Part shown: positions 48,148-58,384 of the stretch, piece by piece | Layout of the letters: each line of letters opens with the position of its first letter | Position numbering within the stretch: position 1 is the stretch's first letter | Source of the DNA: Pisaster brevispinus | Taxonomy: Eukaryota > Echinodermata > Asteroidea > Forcipulatida > Asteriidae | DNA length: 64,000 nucleotides | Reading direction: 5' to 3' | Assembly: GCA_023634235.1 (NCBI GenBank) | Contig: JAMKCF010000029.1 | Location: forward strand, 1,240,001 to 1,304,000 | Position numbers and translations under genes: made by a program | Notes under the pieces: model-generated | Databases searched by the model: none | What the model was told of the DNA's origin: nothing | The model's input: the letters and a program-made list of their open reading frames with translations, nothing else

Positions 48148-48385
48148 AAAATAGGGAGACCGCCAACATTAGGACTAGATGGCTCAGTTGGTAGAGTGCC
48201 AAGATATTTTGTCTAATAGAGCACTATTTTGACTCAACTTCCTTCAGCCCATGTTGATTTACCGTACAGGGGTCACACACACTGGGGGACTAAACCCTCT
48301 ATGACGCACGTTCATCCGGAGGTCGCAGATTCAAATCCCGCTCCAGTCAATTTGCCTTTGTTCAAGCTAAAACTATTTGTGAAAT
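48148..48385 (+). mobile_element. Right half of the SINE split by the tandem array
   Basis: Starts ATAGGGAGACCGCCAACATT, then GATGGCTCAGTTGGTAGAGT (A-box region) and, after a roughly 100-bp insert of unrelated sequence, CAGATTCAAATCCCGCTCC (B-box region) and CAATTTGCCTTTGTTCAAGC. It continues exactly where the half at 28955-29160 stops. Confidence 0.7.
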
Positions 48386-48891
48386 GTATTCGATAGAACT
48401 TTAATTGTAATGTATGTTGATTAGAGAGCAATAAAATGTTATCGGGGGGGGGGGAGGGCCTTTGATTTGTTATTCCTTTCAGACGTTCTTAAATTTTGTT
48501 TGAAAGAGTTCTGTTAAAAGGTGACGGCTAAATAATAGCGATGGCAATTTTGTGTTTAATTGCCGATTCTGATTGTATGACCAGAAACTCGAAAAACCCC
48601 ACGAACCACCGCAGCTCTTCTGAAAGTAAAAGTCCAAGGCCTTTCTTGTGGTAGGCCTATTGGTAATGGTTTGATATTTTAGCATACTATTTGTTATTGC
48701 AGGTACATTCCTTGGTCAAAAATAAATTAAAATGACAATTAAATACAAAATTGTAATAGTTTCTCCAATAAATAAACTATTTTTGATGATGGGTTCATTG
48801 GGTGACACGCTATACACATTCTCAAGCAATAAAACAAACACACATGAGAGAGACAAAGACGGTGTCATCCGTGTCATAAAAATCGTCTTAC
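48386..48891. other. First intron next to exon 1
   Basis: Only a poly-G run (about 48444-48456) stands out. No exon seen. Confidence 0.5.
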
Positions 48892-48985
48892 CTTGTGAAG
48901 TGTGTGGTAGAACTAGAAGGACCAGCAGGCCAAGTAAAGCACATCTTGACGCGGCCGGAGAGTCTTTCATCCCGCGTCGATTCAT
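48892..48985 (-). CDS. Exon 1 coding part: signal peptide
   Basis: Reads MNRRGMKDSPAASRCAL then LGLLVLLVLPHTSQ, ending CAAG|GTAAGA in phase 1. A charged N-region, a Leu/Val-rich core and a polar end are a textbook signal peptide. I chose the Met at 48985 because it gives a compact signal sequence; an in-frame Met upstream at 49102 is possible. Phase 1 exit fits the first Ig exon at 22927, 26 kb away. The long intron and absence of transcript data make the link less certain than the other junctions. Confidence 0.6.
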
Positions 48986-50940
48986 CGTAGTTTGTGGTGA
49001 CACTTTCAATTTATTTGGTGCCAACATTTGTCTAGTGGAAAACTGCAATACTCTCTGTGAACGTAATAAATTACCATGCGTCAAAACTTTAAAAAGTTGC
49101 ATTCATCGACGGTGGGGAGGGGGATTCTCATAGCCTTTATTTATTTGGGTTAATTTGTAATTGGTTGATTAAAAAAAAATAGATCAGATCCTGCTGACTA
49201 CGCCATGTGTAACCAGGGAGAGATTAAGGAAAGCCACGGAACATAAAATGCAGGTCTGATCAAAAGTGTTTTATTTCCTCTGAAAAATAATTTACCATCT
49301 TTGTACTAGTTTGACTAATTTACGTTTAAACCCAATCTATAAGGCTACCAGATAATCGGGGCAGTCTTCAATGAATAACAGTATCGTTGGTGACTTGATT
49401 GTACGAGGTTCCCGTCACACAGTGGTCGGTATTTAACAATTCATTGCTTGAGCGCCATACTGTTGCCGGTAGAAGCATTAATTTAATAGTTTAATCCCCC
49501 GAAGTCGCAACTTATATAAAACTAATTTGGCTGAACTTAACAAGCTAAGGAAACCGAAACATAACTGCTCCCTACAGTCGACCTCTCGTCTTGACGGCAA
49601 TTGCAGGAATGACTCCCAACTTCCAGAAAAGAGGGTTCATGCATTGCTAATTGACTTAAGGTATTTCAGCTATGACTTCCAGTCATATTCAAATTTGTGT
49701 GTCTGTTGGGTCCCATGCTCAGGAATTTACTTAACCTAATAGATGAATATTCTCCTAGTGGATTTATCATCTAACACATTCCATCCCCCCTTCATCGCAA
49801 CTCATTATTTAATTTACGGGTGTGGCATTAACGAATTACTTAAAATACTTCTTAGTACGTAATCAATGACCGATTATTCGAGGTCAGCTCGTTACATTGT
49901 AATTGCTTATAGGATAAATTATTGGAATTATCCAAGTGCATTGCAGAATGACTGAACTCTTCCTTTTGCATAACGTTCCTATACGTTTGTATAACACGGA
50001 AAGGCAAACCCAATATTTTGCCATGTTTTATATCAGCTGTCAGAATTGTTGCATAAAAGGGCGTTTGTATGTTTGTTTGTTTTGTCACCCCATATGGAAA
50101 TCTCACTGGTTCATAATACTATTTTACTCCGAGATAAATGGGATCGTGGGCGAAAAAGTTTGCACAATAAGCCCATCTTTATTAATTTAATCTGACGCAA
50201 AATACATTTACAAGTCACGATGAATGACAAAATGGTTTACCAATATCACAAAAAAGTGAGCCAAGTGACTTGTGATACCCTTCATTGACCATGAAAATAA
50301 TTCTAGCAATTGTGTGGAATTTGTTCTAGGCCATGTCCAATCATTATGCTCACTTTTGAAAAACGATAATCCTAAAAATATAAGATGAACTTGGCTTACC
50401 TTCCCTCACAAAAGCGTCCACCGTCATCAGAATACGACAATGCAATGCTGGATTTAAACAAAATGCTCTCACGTTGAAGTTCTGGTCTTGACATTCACTT
50501 CCTTGTCAGGTAGGCTAATGGCCTTCGGGTTCCTGCTGGTCCTTGTTCATAATTTCAATTGTGTGTGAAACACCTGATGGAAACCTTGATCTGCACACAA
50601 CACATGGAACCATTGGCTGTTACCAATAATGGAACTGACAAAGCGGAAACACGCTGAGGAAATGTTCTCACAGTTCACGCAAAGCTTGTTTGTATAAAAG
50701 GTCACCATTGCTTTTATCTGATTTCATCATATTCAAAAGTTCATGCAAGGCACGTGACTAGACCAAACCCAGTGATTCTATTACAGAATAGGGTAAAATT
50801 CAGTCGACAATAGTCAATTTCAATGTGAAAGTTCATTGATTATGAAACCAATAATGAGAAATTCAAGAAGTCGAGAAAAAGGCTTTTTAAGACCCTTGAA
50901 AAATATCGATTTTTTATTTAATGTTTTAAATATTTTATTT
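48986..50940. other. Upstream region of the receptor gene
   Basis: No coding gene seen. A TATA-like TTTATATAAG on the minus strand at about 49510-49520 could serve transcripts starting near 49480. A minus-strand AGGGAAG|GTAAGC near 50400 could be the donor of a non-coding first exon. Both are weak, single-motif observations. Confidence 0.3.
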
Positions 50941-50966
50941 CATTTCATTTGATCCACACATTTCGT

Positions 50967-51073
50967 GGCCCACAGGCCAAATTGGATGTGATTTACAAAC
51001 AGTAATTTACAATAACGTTTGGCCCACAGGCCAAATTGGAAGTGTTTTACAAACAGTAATTTACAATAACGTT
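50967..51073. repeat. Two-copy tandem duplication, period 54 bp
   Basis: GGCCCACAGGCCAAATTGGA at 50967 recurs at 51021, and both are followed by TTACAAACAGTAATTTACAA. The GGCCCACAGGCC palindrome resembles the 3' ends of CR1-type LINEs, but this is not proven. Confidence 0.85.
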
Positions 51074-51129
51074 AAAATTTGTAGCCATCCACATAAGCAC
51101 GTAAGTTATTAATATCGATGGTAATAAAA

Positions 51130-51465
51130 CCAAGGATCCCTCATAAGTGAACCACTCACTGTAGCTCACAAGCCTGGGGAAGCATGTAAACAAGGATGCT
51201 TGCAGGTGTGAACCAGAAACACCGGGGTTATATTTCTGAACCAGAAACACAGGGGAAATACCCCCCCCCCCCCTTCTTCCGCGAAAAGTGTTCTGGGTTC
51301 TTTTACGGCCATTACCAATCATAGAGTACCCAGGTCCCACGGCTTTATGTCCCATCCCAAGGACGAAGCAAAATTATCTTGCTCAAGGAGCACAAGGACT
51401 CGCATCCACACTCTGCTGATTACAAACACCAGAGCCTGGTACTCTTAACCGCTCGGCCATGACTA
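51130..51465 (-). mobile_element. SINE related to the copy at 8676-9050
   Basis: On the minus strand it contains GGGACATAAAGCCGTGGGAC, GTAAAAGAACCCAGAACACT and a Pol III-like GAGTCCTTGTGCTCCTTGAG segment. A poly-C tract (about 51261-51273) and a partial duplication (CCAGAAACACCGGGG / CCAGAAACACAGGGG) interrupt it. Confidence 0.55.
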
Positions 51466-53384
51466 TATGCACGAACTAGCAAAATATAAACTGTTGTCAT
51501 TGTTCTACTAAAACGAATGGATGGTGTGTTTAAATAAGGAAGTAGTTTACTCTTTCAAAAACCAACGACTATTATATCCACAAGGACAATGTTACCGGCC
51601 ATCCAGTGCATAGGTTCTTGAATTTGATATCGATAAATTGTTTTAAAATTGATATAATGAACCGCATCACCACTCCAAGGTTCCAGGAGTACAGTGACCG
51701 ATTTGAAATTAAAACCACCGACATTTTGCATGTTTTGTGTTGTTATTTTATTTTATTTTTGTGATCAGAGTTTTGTTACCACTTTGCACTATGTAGTTTT
51801 ATATTTACAGTTCTGAAACCGCATTGTTTGAGTTTGGGACCGTAACTAATACATAATGAGCTTGACTGTGTCTACAAACGTATTAAACTATACAATAAAG
51901 AACAAATTTATGTTGTGAACGTTGTCAAACGCTCTTTGATTACAGTTTTGGTAAACACATGTACAATTTTTTATTTCATATATTAAAATTGGATGGACAA
52001 TGACGCACCCTCCATGTGCAGGGTGTGACGTCATCAGTCACAGTATGTGACGAGTAAGTTGTTGGTTAGTTGCGTCATCATTACTCAAACGTTGAAACTA
52101 AAGGCATTCCCATTGGCGGCTACGGCTACGACTATTGCTAAGGATGTACTTAAACGTTTGATGACGTGGAAATCTAGCCGCAGCCGTAGCCGTAGCCGCA
52201 TTCGGACACGGCCTTTTAACCCATTAACTAGTGACCTTGTCAGATTTTAGTGGTAAATTTAAAGTATTTTTGTTTTTTATTCACTTGCAAAGCCCTGAGC
52301 GACTTGACCATCCACGATATCCGAGACAGGACCATTCCACATATCTAAGATGGGGGGGGGGTCAGTTCCCAGAGTTATTATTATTTTTTGTATGGGCTGT
52401 GAAACTTGTTCCTGGCATACAACTGTACACAAAATGTGCTATACCAATGCACACAAACACAGATGACCCAGATCTAACCCACTGATAAGTGGAACAATCT
52501 GTTCAGCTGGGTTCTATGTTACAGGCTTGGCTTGTCATGTCATGTCTTGCCCGCTGCTTGAGCAAGGCCACTCAACTCACCCCCCCCCCCCCAGACAAAC
52601 TGGCACCGTTCTGTGGGAGGGATCGTGGAGAAAGTCAGGCTAATACAATTCGAGTGTTTATTACAGGGATGACTGGATTTGACCACGGAGGTAGGATTAC
52701 ACAGTCAGGCTAATACAATTCGATTGTAAATTGTATTGATAAAATACTGTTTGAGAGTGAGAAAAATGTAACACAAACATGCAATTTGAAACTCTTTGTT
52801 TTTTATTATTTTTGTTTTCAACCCAAAATTCTTTATTATTTGTCTCTATCTAATTAAAACCAAATTAATTAAAAATTAATTAAAAACAAACAAAATCAAG
52901 CTTAAGTAATCATCGACAACAACTGGGCTTGTAAAGAAGTCACTAGGATGTCAAAAAATTAATGGGAGATGAAAATATAACAATAAGAGGGGGCGACACT
53001 AATTTCTGGTAACGTTTACAGTTAGCAAGTTTCTAGGGACCTGTAATACTTAAAAGGCTTTAGCAAGTACTTCTTTTATGGCATTCATCACCTCAGATCC
53101 ACCTCGTCTCGGGGTAAGAAATAGGAACACGGATTTGTTGATCTCCAAAACAGTTTAGTAAAATTCTTACTGGAAGTGTGCATGCATGGGGGGTTAGTAC
53201 TGACCGACCAGAAAAGGATTCTTCAATAGGCATACATCGTTGACTTTCTAAAACGGTAAATTCCTCCATCACCTAGTTTGTACCCAATTTGGGAAAATTA
53301 TCGAATTCGGCGGTAAATCAACGATTTAAAAACAGTTTACGTCATTAAGTTGAAAGGGGTCACGTTCACCTCGGGTCAAATAGT
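51466..53384. other. Intergenic
   Basis: Contains the short foldback at 52113-52205 and G/C homopolymer runs near 52352 and 52580. CRE-like TGACGTCA occurs at about 52026. No gene recognised. Confidence 0.45.
52113..52205. mobile_element. Short foldback element
   Basis: The left arm GGCGGCTACGGCTACGACT and the right arm AGCCGTAGCCGTAGCCGCA are inverted repeats around about 55 bp. Short elements with these ends are non-coding. The apparent Arg-Ser repeats in one frame come from the repeat arm. Confidence 0.55.
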
Positions 53385-53559
53385 ATAGACCTTATTCATT
53401 GACGTCACCAAGCTGCCATCTTGGAGGTAAACCGATGACGAAACCATGGGAAGGCAGAGATCTGCAAGAGCGGCGCAGAGGATTGGCCAATGAACAACCT
53501 CCTTTTGACCGCTACACGAGGGCGTCCTATTTAAATGATGTCATGTAGCTAAGGTCTAT
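53385..53559. mobile_element. MITE, 175 bp
   Basis: The left end ATAGACCTTATTCATTGACG and the right end, ATGATGTCATGTAGCTAAGG then TCTAT, are inverted repeats with a TGACGTCA/TGATGTCA box in each arm. The body contains GGAAGGCAGAGATCTGC. No coding sequence. Confidence 0.6.
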
Positions 53560-54095
53560 TTCAATTGCTGCAATCGAAATAAGCCTGTTTATGAATGGTA
53601 TTCAATGATATTTCCTCGTCTTTAAATAATAACAAGCAAAGTGTGTTTTGATGGAATGTAATACGATAGCGACCATTTGAGGCTTTGTTTTTATGAATTT
53701 TCTAGAGAACAAGGAAACCAGTTTCAAAACAGAAACAGTGAAAGAACAACACTTGTCTCCGGTTTCCATCGTAAAGAGAGCAACTGATAAAAGCAACTAT
53801 ATTAAAGGTCACCACAAACAATCATCCAGAGTAAAGCGGAAACACCTTGTCCATACTGAAAATCCCGCAGTTGATGTTATGAATGTGCACAAAAAACCCT
53901 AAAGAAACGTCCACCTGTTTCCTTTCACAAAAACGTGTCAAGTTATAAACTGAACCTCGGAGAGATATTTTTATTGGTGGTGGTGGCGGGGCGTTAATTT
54001 TCCAAACACAATGATGTGAACATGCTTATAAGCGATTGCGAGCACATCAACGAACACTGAATGGCTCCCTGTATACAGTGTACAATCAAATGCAT

Positions 54096-55211
54096 GGGCG
54101 TCAATCCTGGGGGGGGGGGGGACGGGGGACACGTCCCCCCCCCACTTTTTGAAGGGTGGGGGACACCATATCAAATGTCCCCCCCCCCCAGTTTTGTTTT
54201 AATTCATTTATCTCATATTATAGGGGCAATTGAATGTGTCATCTACTGTATGACTTACGGTAACGCGCTGTCTGTAGTAAAGCTAACGCTTTAGTCGATG
54301 CACCGCCCGAAACTGCACTCGGCAATTTACTCACTGGACCACCCGAAACCGCCCGCAATTGGAAACACTTCGTATCCTTGGTTTTACAAACGCTATAGCG
54401 TGTCGCACTAAACAGCCGCCGAAAGAGCGTGATCTGAAGAATTTGATGGTACTGTAAGTTTACTTCCGGTGACGCGTTATCTACGTACAGCCCGAAATCG
54501 ATCGACCATTTTAGTCACTGGTGGACCGCCCGAACTTGGGACATGCTAGCGGGTTGCACCAAACAGCCGTCAAAAGAGTGTGTTCTAAAGACTTCCATAG
54601 CCCCAAAATTTATATGAATTACGCGTAATGCGCGTTGGTTGTCTTTTCAGCATACTGATCAATGCATATGGTAAATTTTTTACTTATCATAGAATCCATT
54701 AGAGTTTATTTGTTTTTGTTTTAGGACACCAACAAAATGTAAAATGAGTAATGTTTTTGCATGTCCTCTGCGTGTAGCACGAGTTACCGATGTTCGCAGC
54801 TGTCCCATGCATACAAAAGTTAACAATTTTTTTTGGTCAAAATATTATGAGGATCTAGCCTTGAATGTTGGTTGTTAAAATTCAAAAAATAAAGATTCCA
54901 ACCAAATATGTTTAATATCTGGAGCATAAAGTACATGTATGTAAAAGGACACCTTTAAGTGTAGCACGCGTTACAGTGGAATTGCCCATAAGAATAAAAT
55001 ATCATGTATGTTGGGCTTTTATTAGTGTCGCTTGTTCTATCTCTCTCTGAACCAAGTCCAAGTTTTATATGTAAACATTTATAGCAAGGAGAGCTTTTCT
55101 AGGTCGTTCAAACATGCTTAAACCCAACAGCTTGAGCGGGCCCCTGGACCCCACGCCGTAAATGATGCTGCTGGTCCCCCCCCCCCCACATTTCAAGACG
55201 GATTGACGCCC
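54096..55211. mobile_element. 1.1-kb TIR element with poly-G/C-rich ends
   Basis: The left end GGGCGTCAATCC and the right end GGATTGACGCCC are perfect 12-bp inverted repeats. The flanking 100 bp on the left contain long G and C runs with CACTTTTTGAAGGGTGGG; the right has a 12-bp C run. The interior contains a partial tandem duplication (ACCGCCCGAA...AAACAGCCG at about 54300-54425 and 54480-54570). No transposase frame, so non-autonomous. Confidence 0.65.
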
Positions 55212-56269
55212 CTGATCAAATGGCCTGGACTTTTATCTATTGAGAGGGCAAGATCGTGTTCATTTTGGAAAGTGTATTTCCAGTGCATGGGACACTTTTG
55301 AAGGGGCACCTTAAGGTCAAGACCAGGGCAACAGAGGACATGAACTCCATGGTCTCTGTGTAAGTCCAGGCACGTGTTGGACTTTTCGTTTTCAAGCATC
55401 ATTCGAACAATGTTGACCTGTAAATCTCAGCAGTTTCTTCAGTAAAGGTTAGAAAGATGTTAGGCAGCCAATGAAATTCATCAATTCGTCAATTCTGGTG
55501 GGATTAAATCTTGCATTTGTATTAAATGAAGAGTCAACTCCTTGTAATTGAAATGAAATGAAATGAAATGAAAGAGTACATGTATATTAAAAGAGACGAT
55601 ACTTGTTTATTAGGACAGGAGTTTCATCCGAAAGCTAAACTGAAAGTGGCCTGTTTTATTTGTCTATACAATCTAGAACGACCATAGTTTCGATCATGTG
55701 CAAAACTGATGAGAGACCTTTATTATGCTGTGCCACCATCTTGGTCATGTTCAAGTGAAAACAAAAATGAGTGACAAAAGTGACAAAAGGGAAGAGCGGG
55801 AAGAAAATTATTGTTTAAGAGTGATAGGAAACGCTCTTTAGAAAGCGTAAATCACATTCATTCGGGTGGAATTTCCTCTTACAGTAGAGCCAAATACCAC
55901 AGTGTGCTTTTTGTTAAAGCTATTATACAGGATTGGTAAAGCTGACAAAATAGTCCCAGACAGTGCTCATGTTTTGTGTGATCAACCGTATACATGAAAT
56001 AACAAACCTGTGAATATTCTGGTTTCCGTTGTGTTAGTCAGGAGAAAAAAGTGAAGGGGAAAAAACATGCACGATTTTCAGCACACGTAAAGGTCCTTAC
56101 TTTAGGTTGAAGAAAAAGTGGTCCAAGTATAAACTGCATAATCAGTGAGCTTTCAGACTAAAATTTAACAATGATGGTTTTTAATACTCCATTAGTTTGC
56201 TGAGTTACTGAGAAATAATTTCACTTAGACAAGTGGACTATAGTGTAATCCAGATATCAATAAAATTAT
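55212..56269. other. Intergenic
   Basis: A (GAAAT)n run lies at 55548-55573. Nothing else recognised. Confidence 0.5.
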
Positions 56270-56600
56270 CGTCCAAGATGGAAGAGGGACGCCACGAAGA
56301 TCAGAGGTCGATCGGTCTAGTTCACCAGACCCAAGCTCTGGTGTTGTCAGCAGCAGAGTGTGGGTTCGAACCCGGTAGTGACACTTGTGCCCTTGAGCAA
56401 GGCACTTAACCATAATTGCTTCAAATAAAGGGAATGTACAAATGTAGTGCACTCTGCTCTACCAACCAGGCTCCTAGTGATACCCTTGCCTACATCCTCA
56501 TGGACTGTGAAGGGGGTAACCCTGTTTCAACCCCAGGAGTAGGTGGCAACGTGCACCTGGTGACACTAGTTGATTTGGTTAGGCAGCCCAAATAAGTTTA
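56270..56600 (+). mobile_element. SINE with Pol III B-box-like segment
   Basis: Contains GTGTGGGTTCGAACCCGGTA (B box), ACTTGTGCCCTTGAGCAAGG and CACTTAACCATAATTGCTTC, then a longer tail with GTGCACCTGGTGACAC. Shares the head with the SINE at 62805-63125. Confidence 0.6.
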
Positions 56601-57319
56601 GTGTACCCCTTAACTTAAAGTGGCTGTCCGGCCTTGTGATGTTAGGCGATTTCTCATTTTAAAAAATGTTTAAGTTAAAATGTATAGCTCTCTGGACTCT
56701 GAACTGTGCACCATCACAATATCATTTTGTGCGGCACGCTTTTGATGTTTGGGTTTATACAGGATTTGTACCAAACCAATCAAACAACTAAACAAGAAGA
56801 GAACAATCTTAGTGTGTAGAACATGTTAAAGACTCATTGAAACCATCTTGTGCAAATGTCGAACAGTTTTGGAATCAGTGTTTTCATTTCCTCGTTTTAA
56901 TTCGATCGAAAAACAAATAATGATTTGGTTGATGACTATGCGGAAATATCGGGACAGTACTAGTAGGAAGTTTACCCCCAAAATAACCGTATATGATACT
57001 TGAGATGCTAGAGGTAGTTTATGAAAAAAACAAACGTTTATGATACAAATTATTTATGCCATAATTTATGGTATGAATAAATGGCTGTTAATATTGCCAT
57101 CCCATACCCATAATGGTTTGTAATCAATGTAACATCACACTGTAGTAAGATTGAACAAGGCAAGTACTTTTGTCTACATGCTGAAAAGGCTTCGACAAGT
57201 AGCAGAATAGATGTCGATGTAAACATTATTGTTTAGCTCTTTGTGAAATGGGGCCCTTATTATTTTTTTTTTCAACTTATTTTGTTTAACAGTTATAATA
57301 ACCAATGTTATAAAAACAA

Positions 57320-58384
57320 CTAGACATTGGGTTTTTGTGACATCACAAAAACAAGATGTTCGTGAGATTTGCCATCAAATTATGATACAATGAAAATGGT
57401 GACGACATTTCACCTTATCAACCCAATGTGTGGTTCAGGAGTAAGTTTATTTCCAATTCAAAACATCAACTTCTGGTTTGAACTGTAAGTCAAGGTCAAA
57501 TGAGTCTATGGAGCCCTTTCTGATGACGTAATGATAATATAAATCCTAACTGTGGTAAAGGATTTATTATTTGTTTTCAAATTATAACATTCATCTTCTG
57601 GTTTGAACCGGAAGTCAAGGTCAAATACCTTCACATTCAGTGTATCGTTTCTTAAGTTGATACATACTTTCCCAATGATGTATAGTTTGTAAAAATCCAA
57701 AGTGTTGTTCAGAAGTTATGATTTTTTGAAACACTAAATTAAACTTCCAGTTTGAACTGGAAGTTAAGGCCAAACGGGGTCATACAGTGAGGGTCAACAG
57801 ACACGTGCGCTTTGACGTACAGTTTAGACCCGATACAAAGGTTAAAATGTTACCTTTTCTGTGTAAAGTTTGAGCAGGATCACTCATATATAACGTGATG
57901 CAAAGTTTATGTTGAAATATTACGTATTTTTTAGATATTAATTTTTGCTATTTTCAACTTCCGGTTCGAACCGGAAGTCAAGGTCAAATGGGGTCACGTT
58001 CTGTGTAGCGTTTGTTGGACTTTTATCGACGTGTCTGATGGTAAGTAGATTGTCAAAATCCAACATGTGGTTCGTGAGTTATAATTTCTTACAAATATTA
58101 AATTTTGATTTATTGTAAGCCGATACCTGATGACGTCATCATGACATCATCAAGTTCGTGTGGTCTTGATAATAAGGTTCAATTGTCAATGAGTTTCAAT
58201 ATTCAACTCAATTTCAATCATGAGTTATGACCAAAACATTTTACGAAAAACACAAAGGAAGTAAAGGTCATACGATTTTGATAATAACAATTCAAATGAA
58301 AAGAAGAAGAAGAAGTTGGAAAAGAAGAAAAAACAAGAACAATAACAAGAGGTGTTAGCGCACATCGTGCACAAACACCTGAAA
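57320..58384 (+). mobile_element. Single Helentron-like element related to the tandem array
   Basis: Starts CTAGACATTGGG followed by a perfect 9-bp stem (GTTTTTGTG/CACAAAAAC). It contains at least four core segments with CTTCCGGTTCGAACCGGAAG and GTCAAGGTCAAATG-type boxes at about 57471, 57594, 57745 and 57959. It ends with a hairpin at 58351-58381 (AGGTGTTAGCGCAC and GTGCACAAACACCT). Same architecture as the array units, different sequence, one copy. Confidence 0.65.

Larger units (their letters stand above)
3902..48985 (-). other. Gene span: Tie-like (angiopoietin-receptor-like) receptor, ectodomain exons
   Basis: Fifteen minus-strand exons join in frame: signal peptide, two Ig-like exons, four full EGF repeats plus a short Cys exon, three FN3 domains and part of a membrane-proximal segment. 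Vertebrate Tie receptors share the Ig/EGF/FN3x3 order before a transmembrane helix and an intracellular tyrosine kinase. Neither of those is in the window, so the gene is 3'-incomplete here. Exons from the first to the first FN3 all use phase 1-1 boundaries, as expected for shuffled extracellular modules. The first intron spans about 26 kb. A receptor tyrosine phosphatase or another FN3 receptor is the main alternative, because the kinase was not seen. Confidence 0.75.

Noticed and set aside
48732..49133. 133-codon plus-strand frame over exon 1
   Set aside because: Antisense shadow of the signal-peptide exon; the minus strand has the better coding signal and a splice donor.
53693..53902. 69-codon plus-strand frame
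   Set aside because: No start context, splice sites or family resemblance; treated as chance.
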